DNA of 64,000 bases from Ramlibacter henchirensis (GCF_004682015.1 NZ_SMLM01000003.1:639461-703460); one strand, 5' to 3'. Shown: positions 20,483-28,842, numbered from the stretch's first letter. A program made the numbers and translations. The notes: generated by a model from the letters alone, not told the origin.

Positions 20483-21447
20483 TGTCCGCCATCACCCGCC
20501 GCACCACTCTCGCCGCCCTGGCTGCCGCCGGCGCGGGGCCGCTGTTCGCGCAGGCGCTCGCGGGGCCGATCCGCATCCTCGTCGGCTTCCCGGCCGGTGG
20601 CACGATCGACGTGGTCGGCCGCGTGCTGGCCGACAAGCTCAAGGACGAGCTGGGCGTGCCCGTGGTGGTCGAGGTGCGCGCCGGGGCCGGCGGGCAGATC
20701 GCGGCCCAGGCGCTGAAGCAGGCCGCACCGGATGGCCGCACCTTGCTGCTGTCGCCCGACCACACGATGGTCACCATCCCGCTGACCGTGCGCAATCCGG
20801 GCTTCGACGTCGCCAAGGACTTCGTTCCGGTCGCGCAGGTCGCCCGCTACCTCGGCGCGCTCGCGGTCGCCTCCAACACGGGCGTGAAGAACCTGGCCGA
20901 GTACCTCGCTTGGCTGAAGGCGAACCCCGCGCGCGCGAGCGTCGGCGTGCCCGCGCCGGGCAGCCTGCAGCAATTCAGCCTGGCGACGATCTCGCGCGCC
21001 GCCGGAGTGCCGGTGGCGGCCGTTCCCTACCGCGGTTCGCAACCTCTGGTGGCCGACCTCGCCGCGGGGCAGGTGCCGGCGGGCATCACCGCGCTGGGCG
21101 ACTTCCTGGAGTTCCACGCCACCGACAAGCTGCGCGTGATCGCCACCATCGACACGCGCCGCGCGCCGCAGCTGCCCGACGTGCCGACCTTCAACGAACA
21201 GGGCATGAAGCTGGACTTCAACTTCTGGCTGGGCCTGTTCGCGCCGGCCGGAACGCCCACGCCCGCAGTCCAGCGCATCAACGCCGCCGTGGCCAAGGTG
21301 CTCGCGCAGCCAGACGTGCGCGAGCGCATGGTCAAGCTGGTGTTCGAGCCCACCACCGGCACGCCCGCCGCGCTGGCGGAGCGCATCGCCGCGGACACGC
21401 GCTACTGGGACCCGATCATCAAGTCGTCCGGCTGGGTGCCGCAATGA
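20482..21447 (+). CDS. Bug-family (TctC-like) periplasmic solute-binding receptor
   Basis: Extracytoplasmic receptor of the tripartite tricarboxylate transporter type, usually for small carboxylic acids. In 321 residues the N-terminus ITRRTTLAALAAAGAGPLFAQ is a twin-arginine-like signal. The mature part shows family motifs [49 protein letters not shown] and LPDVPTFNEQG. No TctA/TctB membrane subunits are near, which is common for Bug proteins. It overlaps prmB and the next gene by 1 and 4 bases. The substrate cannot be read from the sequence; the neighbour suggests an aspartate-like acid. Confidence 0.88.
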   Translation: MSAITRRTTLAALAAAGAGPLFAQALAGPIRILVGFPAGGTIDVVGRVLADKLKDELGVPVVVEVRAGAGGQIAAQALKQAAPDGRTLLLSPDHTMVTIPLTVRNPGFDVAKDFVPVAQVARYLGALAVASNTGVKNLAEYLAWLKANPARASVGVPAPGSLQQFSLATISRAAGVPVAAVPYRGSQPLVADLAAGQVPAGITALGDFLEFHATDKLRVIATIDTRRAPQLPDVPTFNEQGMKLDFNFWLGLFAPAGTPTPAVQRINAAVAKVLAQPDVRERMVKLVFEPTTGTPAALAERIAADTRYWDPIIKSSGWVPQ

Positions 21448-22241
21448 CACGGCCGGCCGCGGCCCCGCGGCGCGTCGGGCTGATCGGCTTCGGCTTCATC
21501 GGCCGGCAGGTCTTCGAGCGGCTGCGGTCCGATCCGCACTTCGCAGTCGCGTTCGTGCACAACCGCAGCACGCCCGCGGTCGCCGAAGTGCCCTCCGGTT
21601 TGCGATTGGACGACCTGGCCGATGCGGCGTCGCGCACGCCCGACCTGGTGGTGGAGATGGCGCACCCCGAGTACACCCGCCGTTGGGGCGAATCGCTGCT
21701 GCGGCACTCCGACTACCTGCCGCTTTCGGTGACCGCACTGGCGGATGACGAGCTTCGTGAACGCCTGCTGGCGACGGCGCGCGGGCACGGCACGCGCCTG
21801 CTCGTGCCGCACGGCGCGCTCATGGGCACCGACAACCTTGCCGAGGGCCGCTGGAAGCGCGTGTCCATCACCTTCTGGAAGAACCCGGCCCACATCGACT
21901 TCAGCGAGTCGGGGCTGGACCCGTCCATGATCCGCGGCGAGACCGTGGTGTACGACGGCCCGGTGCGCGGCATCGCCGACCTGTTCCCGCGCAACGTCAA
22001 CACGATGGTGACGTGCGCGCTGGCCACCACCGGCCTGGACGCGTGCCATGCGCGGCTGGTGGCGGTGCCCGGCTACGAGCGAGGCCGCATCCTGGTCGAG
22101 GCCATCGGCGCCGGCGGCGCCCTGCTGCGCCTGGAAAAGGAGCAGCCGATGGCCGGCGTCTCCGGCACCGAGATGTTCGAGTCGCAGTGGCGCTCGATCC
22201 GCCGCGCGGCGGGCGTTCCCGACAGTCCCGACTTCATTTGA
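21444..22241 (+). CDS. Aspartate dehydrogenase-like (DUF108) oxidoreductase
   Basis: NAD(P)-dependent enzyme related to L-aspartate dehydrogenase (NadX). It has 265 residues from the ATG at 21444, which overlaps the Bug stop by four bases (ATGA). The N-terminal Rossmann motif is GLIGFGFIGRQVFERL. The domain junction has ARGHGTRLLVPHGALMG, and FPRNVNTMVTCALATTGLD corresponds to the conserved substrate-side segment. Family homology supports amino-acid dehydrogenase chemistry; the actual substrate is unproven. It pairs with the upstream receptor as an uptake-plus-catabolism unit. Confidence 0.75.
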   Translation: MTRPAAAPRRVGLIGFGFIGRQVFERLRSDPHFAVAFVHNRSTPAVAEVPSGLRLDDLADAASRTPDLVVEMAHPEYTRRWGESLLRHSDYLPLSVTALADDELRERLLATARGHGTRLLVPHGALMGTDNLAEGRWKRVSITFWKNPAHIDFSESGLDPSMIRGETVVYDGPVRGIADLFPRNVNTMVTCALATTGLDACHARLVAVPGYERGRILVEAIGAGGALLRLEKEQPMAGVSGTEMFESQWRSIRRAAGVPDSPDFI

Positions 22242-22254
22242 GTTTTCCTTCTTC

Positions 22255-24174
22255 ATGATCACGCTGCGCAACCTGACCCTGCGCCGCGGCGCCAAGGTGC
22301 TGCTGGACAAGGTGTCGGTGACCCTCAACCCCGGCGAAAAAGTCGGTTTGGTCGGCCGCAACGGCGCCGGCAAGTCCAGCCTGTTCGCCCTCTTCAACGG
22401 CAGCCTGCACGAGGATGCCGGCGAGTTCTCCATTCCGGCGCAGTGGCGTTTGTCGCAGGTCGCGCAGCACATGCCCGAAACGGACGAGAGCGCCACCGCC
22501 TTCGTGCTGGGCGGCGACACGCGCCTGATGGAACTCCGCGACGAGCTGGCGCAGGCCGAGGTTTCGGGAGACGGCATGCGGATCGCGCACGCCCACTCCG
22601 ACCTGGGCGACGCGGGCGAGCACGACGCCGTGCCGCGCGCGCAGGCGCTGATCCTCGGCCTCGGCTTCAAGGTGGCCGAACTCGGCCTGCCGGTGAACAG
22701 CTTCTCCGGCGGCTGGCGCATGCGGCTGCAGCTTGCGCGGGCGCTGATGTGTCCGTCGGACCTGCTGCTGCTGGACGAGCCCACCAACCACCTGGACCTG
22801 GACGCCCTGGTCTGGCTGGAAAGCTGGCTGCAGCGCTACGCCGGCACGCTGGTGGTGATCAGCCACGACCGCGAGTTCCTGGATGCGGTGACGAACGTGA
22901 CGCTGCACATCGAGAACAACAAGCTCACTCGCTACGGCGGCAACTACAGCTCGTTCGAGACGCTGCGCGCGCAGCAGCTCGAGCAGCAGCAGTCGGCGTT
23001 CACGCGGCAGCAGGAGCGCATCGCGCACCTGCAGAAGTTCATCGACCGCTTCAAGGCCAAGGCCACGAAGGCGCGCCAGGCGCAAAGCCGCGTCAAGGCG
23101 CTGGAGCGCATGGAGAAGATCGCGCCCGTGCTGGCCGAGGCGGAGTTCGGCTTCGAGTTCAAGGAGCCGGCGAACCTGCCGAACCCGATGCTGGTGATCG
23201 GCGATGCGCAGCTGGGTTACGGCGAGAAGGTCGTCCTGCGCAACGTCAACCGCTCCGTGCTGGCGGGCCAGCGCATCGGCATCCTCGGCGCCAATGGCCA
23301 GGGCAAGTCCACGCTGGTCAAGACCATCGCACGGCAGATCCCCGCACTGGGCGGCACGCTCACCGAAGGCAAGGGCCTGCACATCGGCTACTTCGCGCAG
23401 CAGGAGCTGGACGTGCTCACGCCCGACAGCAATCCGCTGGAACACATGGTGCGGCTGGCGCGTGACGTCGGCCCGCAGGCGCGCGAGCAGGAGTTGCGCA
23501 ACTTCCTGGGCAGCTTCAACTTCTCCGGCGACATGGTCGCGCATGCCGTGGGCACCATGAGCGGCGGCGAGAAGGCCCGACTGGTGCTGGCGATGATCGT
23601 CTGGCAGCGCCCCAACCTGCTGCTGCTGGACGAGCCGACCAACCACCTGGACCTGGCCACGCGCGAAGCGCTGTCGGTCGCGCTGAACGAATTCGAAGGC
23701 ACGGTGCTGCTGGTCAGCCACGACCGGGCCCTGCTGCGCGCCGTGTGCGACGAGTTCTGGCTGGTCGGCGGCGGCAAGGTGGGGCCGTTCGACGGCGACC
23801 TGGACGACTACCAGCGCTACCTGCTCGACGAAGCGAAGCGGCTGCGCGAAGCGGCCCGGCTGGAGTCGGCGGCGGCCAGCGTGGTCGAAGCGCCGGCTCC
23901 GCAAGAGCAGCGCCGCGCGGATGCCGCGGCCCGCCAGCAGGCGACCGCTCGCGCGAAGCAGCTGAGGAAGGAGCTGGCGCAGGCCGAGCAGCGCATGGCC
24001 GGCCTGCAGGCCGACAAGGACGCGCTCGAGCAGCGCCTCTCGGGCGGCCTTGCGCCGGCCGAGATGGCGGAAACGGGCCGGCGGCTGAAGACCGTCACGC
24101 AGGAACTGGAAGCGGCCGAAGAGCGCTGGCTGGCGCTGTCCGGCGAACTCGAGGCGCTCGAGGCTTCGGCCTGA
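22255..24174 (+). CDS. ABC-F family ATPase (YheS/Uup type)
   Basis: Soluble tandem ATPase of the ABC-F group, which acts on ribosomes rather than as a transporter. It has 639 residues from the ATG at 22255 (MITLRNLTLRRGAKVLLD). ABC domain 1 has GRNGAGKSS, NSFSGGWRMRL and LLLDEPTNHLDLDAL. The linker (FIDRFKAKATKARQAQSR) is the ABC-F P-site tRNA interaction type. ABC domain 2 has GANGQGKST, TMSGGEKARLVL and LLLDEPTNHLDLATR. A C-terminal coiled coil of about 90 residues follows. Confidence 0.92.
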   Translation: MITLRNLTLRRGAKVLLDKVSVTLNPGEKVGLVGRNGAGKSSLFALFNGSLHEDAGEFSIPAQWRLSQVAQHMPETDESATAFVLGGDTRLMELRDELAQAEVSGDGMRIAHAHSDLGDAGEHDAVPRAQALILGLGFKVAELGLPVNSFSGGWRMRLQLARALMCPSDLLLLDEPTNHLDLDALVWLESWLQRYAGTLVVISHDREFLDAVTNVTLHIENNKLTRYGGNYSSFETLRAQQLEQQQSAFTRQQERIAHLQKFIDRFKAKATKARQAQSRVKALERMEKIAPVLAEAEFGFEFKEPANLPNPMLVIGDAQLGYGEKVVLRNVNRSVLAGQRIGILGANGQGKSTLVKTIARQIPALGGTLTEGKGLHIGYFAQQELDVLTPDSNPLEHMVRLARDVGPQAREQELRNFLGSFNFSGDMVAHAVGTMSGGEKARLVLAMIVWQRPNLLLLDEPTNHLDLATREALSVALNEFEGTVLLVSHDRALLRAVCDEFWLVGGGKVGPFDGDLDDYQRYLLDEAKRLREAARLESAAASVVEAPAPQEQRRADAAARQQATARAKQLRKELAQAEQRMAGLQADKDALEQRLSGGLAPAEMAETGRRLKTVTQELEAAEERWLALSGELEALEASA

Positions 24175-24214
24175 AGGTCCCGCTGCGCGCACGCCTGCCG
24201 CAGAATCGGTGGCC

Positions 24215-24733
24215 ATGGCGACATCGCTGCAAATGGCCGCAGGCGATCCGCTCCTGCTGGAGCGCGTGCGCGCCTGCCGCCGGCTGCTCAACCGCCGTGC
24301 CGTGGTCGGTGCGGCAGCGAGCGCCGTTCCCGTTCCGGGCCTGGACTGGGCGGTGGACGCCGCGCTGCTCAGCCGCCTGCTGCCCGAGATCAACGCGCAA
24401 TTCGGGCTGACGCCGGAGCAGCTCGACAGGCTCCCGCGCCATCAGCGCGAACAGGCGCAAAAGGCGATCTCGGTGGTCGGCTCGCTCGTGGTCGGCAAGG
24501 TGGTCACGCGCGACCTGGTGATCCGGCTCGCCCGCGCCGTGGGCGTGCGCATGAGCGGCAAGCAGGCGGCGCGCTACGTTCCGGTGGCGGGCCAAGCGGT
24601 GGCGGCGCTGATGGGGTACGCCGCCATCCGGTACCTCGGCGAAGAGCACATCAAGGATTGCGTGCGCGTCGTGCGCGAAGCGGGGCTGGCGCTGCCGCCC
24701 GCGCCGCTGTCAATGGTTGAGCGACTGAGCTGA
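24215..24733 (+). CDS. Hypothetical protein with glycine-rich amphipathic segments
   Basis: A 172-residue protein I cannot place with certainty. It contains NRRAVVGAAASAVPVPGLDWAVD, SVVGSLVVGKVVTRDLVIRL and ARYVPVAGQAVAALMGYAAI, a pattern reminiscent of DUF697/YcjF-like membrane-associated domains. An in-frame GTG two codons earlier (24209) is possible. Its last 24 bases overlap the end of the GAF-like gene on the opposite strand. Confidence 0.65.
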   Translation: MATSLQMAAGDPLLLERVRACRRLLNRRAVVGAAASAVPVPGLDWAVDAALLSRLLPEINAQFGLTPEQLDRLPRHQREQAQKAISVVGSLVVGKVVTRDLVIRLARAVGVRMSGKQAARYVPVAGQAVAALMGYAAIRYLGEEHIKDCVRVVREAGLALPPAPLSMVERLS

Positions 24734-25147
24734 GAGCTCGCGCAGCACCTGCTCGTTGTCCAGCAGGCGGGCCACCAGCAGCGCCCCCTGGCGCAGCCAG
24801 CGCAGGTCGCGCTCGGAAGTGGCGGGGTCGGTCACCGCACTCACGCAGCAGAGCTTGCCCAGCACGCGGCCGTCGCGCAGGACCACCGTCGATTCCAGGA
24901 GCGAGCGCCCGTCACCCGCGTCGACGCCGGTGGCCGCTGCGGCCGCGAGCCCATGCGCGATCGTCTCCACGACGCGGAACCGCCGCGAGCCTTCGGTGAA
25001 CTGGCCGACGAAGACCACGTCCATGCCGTGTTCGCGCAGCATCCCCAGCACCACCCGGATCGCCTCCTCCTGCCCCGGGACGGAGGTCGGGGACGAATGG
25101 GAACGGGAGGCAGCGGAAGAGATCAGCATGGCGTTCGAAAGCGACAT
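24710..25147 (-). CDS. GAF-like domain protein
   Basis: A 145-residue protein from the ATG at 25147, which has AGGA six bases upstream; longer in-frame starts are less convincing. The body looks like a compact GAF domain: IRVVLGMLREHGMDVVFVGQ, FRVVETIAHGLAAAA, SLLESTVVLRDGRVLGKLCC and a closing helix RLLDNEQVLRELS. There is no output domain, so it may be a stand-alone sensor or regulator. It is convergent with the upstream hypothetical gene. Confidence 0.6.
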   Translation of the reverse strand: MSLSNAMLISSAASRSHSSPTSVPGQEEAIRVVLGMLREHGMDVVFVGQFTEGSRRFRVVETIAHGLAAAAATGVDAGDGRSLLESTVVLRDGRVLGKLCCVSAVTDPATSERDLRWLRQGALLVARLLDNEQVLRELSAQSLNH

Positions 25148-25474
25148 GGGAATCCTACCCATCCGACTTTTGGGTGGTGTGCCGCCGCGTAACAGCCGGC
25201 ACGCGGGCGGCAACAATATGGATGAGGCAGGAGGCCCGCGCCACGTGCCGCTTCCGAGCGGAAACGGGCCCTGTCAAGGCGCTGCGCCACAAGTGTCGCA
25301 ATGGATGAGCCTGGTTACTTCTGGGACACGGGTGCGGCATCTTCGCAACGCGCGTTACTCGCATGCCGCGCCGCCGACCGAGTGCGCCGCTTTCCTTCGC
25401 GGTCCGATGAGCCGGACCTACACGGCCGCGCCGGGCGTCTGGCTACCGTGTTCCGATCCACTTGGGAGATCCAC

Positions 25475-25654
25475 ATGGCAGACGACAAGAGCAAATCGCA
25501 AGGCCAGGACCGCGAGCGCATCAACGTCCACCAGGACTACGAACTGCGCGACTGGGCCAGGAGCCTGAACACCACGCCCGAGCGCGTCAAGGAAGCGGTG
25601 CAGGCCGTCGGCGACCGCGCCGAGAAGGTTCGCGAGTACCTCAAGAACAAGTAA
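25475..25654 (+). CDS. DUF3606 domain protein, copy 1
   Basis: A 59-residue protein of unknown function that begins MADDKSKSQGQDRERINVHQ and ends AEKVREYLKNK, which is the whole DUF3606 domain. The ATG at 25475 is preceded by GGGAG. In this family a short helical module follows the Gly-Gln-Asp-Arg motif. A near-identical paralogue is encoded on the other strand at 34528-34719, inside the accessory region. The next gene is a LigD-type polymerase. Confidence 0.88.
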   Translation: MADDKSKSQGQDRERINVHQDYELRDWARSLNTTPERVKEAVQAVGDRAEKVREYLKNK

Positions 25655-25703
25655 GCCGGCGGATGGGCCGCCGCGCTTGGCGCCCGGTCGACCGCAGCGA
25701 GCG

Positions 25704-26630
25704 ATGAAGGCGGCCGCACGCCGCAGCACCGCCGCCCCGCCGCGGACGCGGGCGGCCGGAGGCGATGCGTTTACCGTCACGCACGCGAGCCGTGTGATCG
25801 ATCCCTCCACGGGGTTCACCAAACTCGACCTGGCGCGCTACTACGCGACCGTCGCCCGGTGGGCGCTGCCGCACCTGCGCGGCCGCCATGCGTTCATCCG
25901 CAGGGCGCCGGAGGGCCTCAAGCGCCCTTCCTTCTTCCAGGAACATCCCGAGGGCCTGCCGGGACTGAAGGGAACCGACCCCGCGCTGTGGCCGGGGCAC
26001 GCGCCGGCGATCACTTTCGAGACCGCCGAAGACCTGGTCGCGGCCGTGCAGCTGGGGATGATCGAGATCCACACCTGGAATTCGACGGCGGCCGCCGTCC
26101 TGCAGCCCGACCGGCTCGTGTTCGACGTCGACCCCGGCGAGAACGTTGCGTGGGACCAGGTGCGCCAGGCCGCGATGCTGACGCGCACCCTGCTGGGGGA
26201 GCTGGGCCTGCGCAGCTGGGTCAAGACGACGGGGGGCAAGGGGCTCCACGTCGTCGTGCCGATCGTCCCCGAAGCGGATTTCCCGGCGGCCAAGGCCTTC
26301 TGCCGCCGCGCGGTGGAGCACCTGGCGCGCACGCTCCCTCAGCTGTTCGTGGCCAAGTCGGGACCGCGCAACCGCGTGGGCCGCGTCTTCGTCGACTATC
26401 TGCGCAACGGGCAATCGCAGACGACCGCGGCGGCGTTCTCCGCGCGTGCGCGGCCCGGGCTTTCGGTGTCGATGCCCGTGCGCTGGGAGGAACTGGATCG
26501 CGTCTCCGGCCCCGGCGAATGGAACATCGTCAGCGCCCTCGAACGCCTCGCCGGCCTGAAGCAGGACCCTTGGGCGAGCTTCTGGAAGACGCGCCAGTCG
26601 CTGCTGCCCGCCGCTCGTGCGCTGGGTTGA
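25704..26630 (+). CDS. LigD-type NHEJ polymerase/primase, stand-alone
   Basis: Archaeo-eukaryotic primase-like polymerase related to the LigD polymerase domain of bacterial end joining. It has 308 residues from the ATG at 25704; a TTG at 25677 is an alternative. The catalytic metal site is LVFDVDPG (D141, D143). TTGGKGLHVVVPI carries H182, and VFVDYLRNGQSQTTAAAFS and ARPGLSVSMPVRWEEL are family motifs. No ligase or phosphoesterase domain is attached and no Ku gene is in the window. A decayed ATP-dependent ligase lies 7 kb downstream. Confidence 0.87.
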   Translation: MKAAARRSTAAPPRTRAAGGDAFTVTHASRVIDPSTGFTKLDLARYYATVARWALPHLRGRHAFIRRAPEGLKRPSFFQEHPEGLPGLKGTDPALWPGHAPAITFETAEDLVAAVQLGMIEIHTWNSTAAAVLQPDRLVFDVDPGENVAWDQVRQAAMLTRTLLGELGLRSWVKTTGGKGLHVVVPIVPEADFPAAKAFCRRAVEHLARTLPQLFVAKSGPRNRVGRVFVDYLRNGQSQTTAAAFSARARPGLSVSMPVRWEELDRVSGPGEWNIVSALERLAGLKQDPWASFWKTRQSLLPAARALG

Positions 26631-26697
26631 GCCTGCGTCCTACAGCTCAGTCACTCCGGCCGCTGCAGCATGGACCTGTCGTTCACAGGAGAGTGCC

Positions 26698-26856
26698 ATG
26701 CCGAACGCCAAGCCTGCGTGCGGTCCCTGCAATCACAACTGCGAACAGGGCCGACGCTGCCCGGCGCGCCGGCCCGTGCCGAGCTCCGAGCTTCTTGCGC
26801 GCTTCGTCAAGCTGTTCCGGCACCAGCGAACTCCGAATAGCGCCCCTCCGCAGTGA
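26698..26856 (+). CDS. Small Cys-rich protein (CxxC...C-QGRRCPAR)
   Basis: A 52-residue reading frame starting MPNAKPACGPCNHNCEQGRR with AGGAG at proper distance before the ATG. Four cysteines (CGPC, HNC, RRC) resemble a zinc knuckle. Short proteins with a CxQGRxCPxR motif recur in Burkholderiales, as I recall, without known function. It stands next to the tRNA-Lys fragment on the host side of the junction. Confidence 0.55.
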   Translation: MPNAKPACGPCNHNCEQGRRCPARRPVPSSELLARFVKLFRHQRTPNSAPPQ

Positions 26857-26892
26857 CGCCCGACGCGGCCGATCCAGCCGGGTTGACGCGGC

Positions 26893-26926
26893 AAAAAGAA
26901 AGCCCGCTCAAGGCGGGCTTTTTCTT
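26893..26926. terminator. Bidirectional intrinsic terminator
   Basis: Perfect 8-bp stem AAGCCCGC (26900-26907) / GCGGGCTT (26913-26920), with a 5-base loop. It is flanked by an A-rich run on the left and a T-run on the right, so it can work for both strands. On the minus strand it is the natural terminator of the tRNA-Lys gene; on the plus strand it ends the transcript of the small Cys-rich gene. Confidence 0.88.
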
Positions 26927-26932
26927 CTTGGG

Positions 26933-26984
26933 TGGTAGGACGTGCAGGATTCGAACCTGCGACCAACGGATTAAAAGTCCGCTT
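26933..26984 (-). tRNA. 3' half of tRNA-Lys(TTT), left as an attachment site
   Basis: Read on the minus strand this gives the anticodon stem-loop with CTTTTAA (anticodon TTT, 26973-26975), variable loop, T arm (GCAGGTTCGAATCCTGC) and acceptor 3' strand ending CGTCCTACCA. No D arm or acceptor 5' strand follows at 26985-27050, so the gene is cut in the anticodon stem region. The break coincides with the start of repeat-rich DNA and an integrase, as expected for an element integrated into a tRNA gene. The intact gene should lie at the other end of the element. Confidence 0.82.
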
Positions 26985-26989
26985 CCCCT

Positions 26990-27137
26990 AGGCAGTTGTG
27001 GACATCCGTAGACAACCTCCCGACCTTGCTCTACTCTTAAAACCGTCCATAGTTGTCCACGGACGGACAACAGCATCGGCCAGAAAACTGTCACGGAAAC
27101 TGTCACCGTCTCGGGGAACGGACTAGGAGGAGAGTCG
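26990..27137. promoter_or_regulatory. Integrase arm-site / recombination region
   Basis: The strip between the tRNA fragment and the integrase is full of small repeats. There is a perfect inverted repeat GTTGTCC-acggac-GGACAAC (27052-27071). A looser palindrome GTTGTggac...gtagACAAC lies near 26995-27015. AACTGTCAC occurs twice in tandem (27086-27106), and GTGACAGTCAC overlaps the integrase start. This layout is typical of integrase/excisionase binding and of autoregulation of int. A good ribosome site (AGGAGG, 27125-27130) precedes the GTG at 27138. Confidence 0.6.
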
Positions 27138-28445
27138 GTGACAGTCACCCCGGGACAGATGATCAAGGAGCTCCAGGCCGGCCAATCGGCGCGTCTGGTA
27201 AAGATCGAGCATGGCGGCTCACTTGAGGCGCGGCGCCTGAACTCGGGCAACGTCATGTTGTACTGGCGACATACGCGGGAGGGCCGTACCGAGCGAACCC
27301 CGATCGGCCCATGGGACTCCGCCGCGCCGCCGAAGTCGACCGATCCCACTCCCCGCGGCTACTCCATCACTGCCGCGACAGTCGCAGCCCGTGGAATGGC
27401 CAAGGAGGACGCAGAGACACCCGGGGGCCTGCGCGCCCAGCGAGAGCGAGAAGCGGCTGCCCAGGCTGCTGCGGCCCACGAGAAGGCCTCACGCGAGCGC
27501 TACACCTTGAAGGCCCTGTGCGCCGACTACGTCGCCTACCTGAAGGGCAAGCAGAAGGCCTCCTGGCGGGATGCCGAGAACATCTTCCAGAACCACCTGC
27601 AGGCGGCCTTTCCGGAGCTTGCCGCCAAGCCAGCGGCGCAGGTCGAGCGGCGGGAGATCGTCGAGGCCGTGCGCCGGCTGACCGAGGCGGACAAGGCGAC
27701 CACTGCCCGGAAGCTCCGCGCCTACGTCCGGGCCGCGTACTCGTGCGCCGTGCGGGCCGATTCGGACCCTGCCCTGCCCTCCTCCTTCATCGCCTATCGG
27801 GTCACGACCAACCCTGTCGAGGGGATGGCGGCCATCAAGAGCCAGGCGGACAAAAATCCGCTCTCGGCCGCGGAGCTGCGGCGGTACTGGAAGGCGCTGC
27901 AGGAGGTCGACGGGCCGGTCGGTGCGGCGCTGCGGCTGCAGGTTGTGAGCGGTGGCCAGCGGCCGCTCCAGCTCGCCCGTCTCACCGCCAACGACATCGC
28001 GGGCGACACCCTGCGCCTGCTGGATCCGAAGGGCAAGCGCGACGAGCCCCGCGAGCACTTCCTGCCGATCACCAGGCCGATGCGGACGGAGCTGGACCGA
28101 TTGCCGGCCACCGGCTTCAAGCTGTCGACTGACGGGGGCACGACTCCGATGCACGCGACAAGCCTGTCCGCGTGGGCATCCGAGATCGGCGCCGCGGCCA
28201 GGATCGAGGGCTTCCAGCTGAAGCGGGTGCGCAGCGGGATCGAGACCCTCCTGGCCGAGGCCGGCGTCTCGCGTGAGATCCGCGGGCACCTGCAGTCGCA
28301 CGGCATCAGCGGCGTGCAGGCGGTGCACTACGACGCTCACACCTACCTGCCCGAGAAGTGCGAGGCGCTTGACGCTCTGTACCGGCTGCTCGAGCGGGAG
28401 CCGGCAAAGAACTGGTCACGGATTGCAAGGAAGCGCGCCGCCTGA
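27138..28445 (+). CDS. int: Tyrosine site-specific integrase
   Basis: Phage/genomic-island integrase of 435 residues, with a GTG start chosen on the AGGAGG seven bases upstream. The N-terminal part is an arm-binding-like region, then a core-binding domain (LCADYVAYLKGKQKASWRD). The catalytic domain has the Arg box SGGQRPLQLARLTAND, the second-Arg region FQLKRVRSGIETLLAEAG, GHLQSHGISGVQ and the nucleophile Y403 in HYDAHTYLPEKCEAL. The canonical His-x-x-Arg box is diverged (KRVR). It is directly beside the truncated tRNA-Lys. Confidence 0.9.
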   Translation: MTVTPGQMIKELQAGQSARLVKIEHGGSLEARRLNSGNVMLYWRHTREGRTERTPIGPWDSAAPPKSTDPTPRGYSITAATVAARGMAKEDAETPGGLRAQREREAAAQAAAAHEKASRERYTLKALCADYVAYLKGKQKASWRDAENIFQNHLQAAFPELAAKPAAQVERREIVEAVRRLTEADKATTARKLRAYVRAAYSCAVRADSDPALPSSFIAYRVTTNPVEGMAAIKSQADKNPLSAAELRRYWKALQEVDGPVGAALRLQVVSGGQRPLQLARLTANDIAGDTLRLLDPKGKRDEPREHFLPITRPMRTELDRLPATGFKLSTDGGTTPMHATSLSAWASEIGAAARIEGFQLKRVRSGIETLLAEAGVSREIRGHLQSHGISGVQAVHYDAHTYLPEKCEALDALYRLLEREPAKNWSRIARKRAA

Positions 28446-28681
28446 GCGACCACAGGTACCAGGTGCGCGGTACAGCGGCAAAGCGAGGCCAGCGAGCGAT
28501 ACGCAACTCCGATGAGGCGCTCTGTTGAAGACACTCAGGTCGCCGCACAAGCGCATCCGATCGCCAGCGCCGCTTGCAGTGTCTTCGTGGTTGGCGGTTT
28601 GAGGCGAGCTTTCATATTCTTGCAATTTCGCGGCTGGCGAGCTTCACCGGAAAGATTCCGCACTTGGGCACTCCACGGGCG

Positions 28682-28696
28682 TTTAGCAACGCTAAA
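28682..28696. promoter_or_regulatory. Palindromic operator candidate 1
   Basis: TTTAGC-aac-GCTAAA, a perfect 6-bp inverted repeat with a 3-base spacer. It matches the second site 144 bases downstream in both arms and in spacer length, which is the usual look of a phage-type repressor operator pair. Confidence 0.6.
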
Positions 28697-28825
28697 TCAA
28701 GAAGCCGAGTGCGCGCCGGAGACAGCTAGCTATTGAGCCTTCTATAAAGCCGTCACTTCCCGCCCTCTGTGGTCCGAAGCTCTTACCACGGTGTCACTCA
28801 TACCGTTTGTTCTGACACCACAGCT

Positions 28826-28842
28826 ATTTAGCACCGCTAAAT
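28826..28842. promoter_or_regulatory. Palindromic operator candidate 2
   Basis: ATTTAGC-acc-GCTAAAT, a perfect 7-bp inverted repeat with the same spacer length as site 1. It lies about 140 bases before the alpA start. No repressor gene was recognised nearby, so the binding protein is unknown; AlpA or a host factor are options. Confidence 0.6.

Noticed and set aside
26933..27050. A complete tRNA-Lys gene
   Set aside because: No D arm and no complementary acceptor 5' strand follow the anticodon stem; only the 3' half is there.
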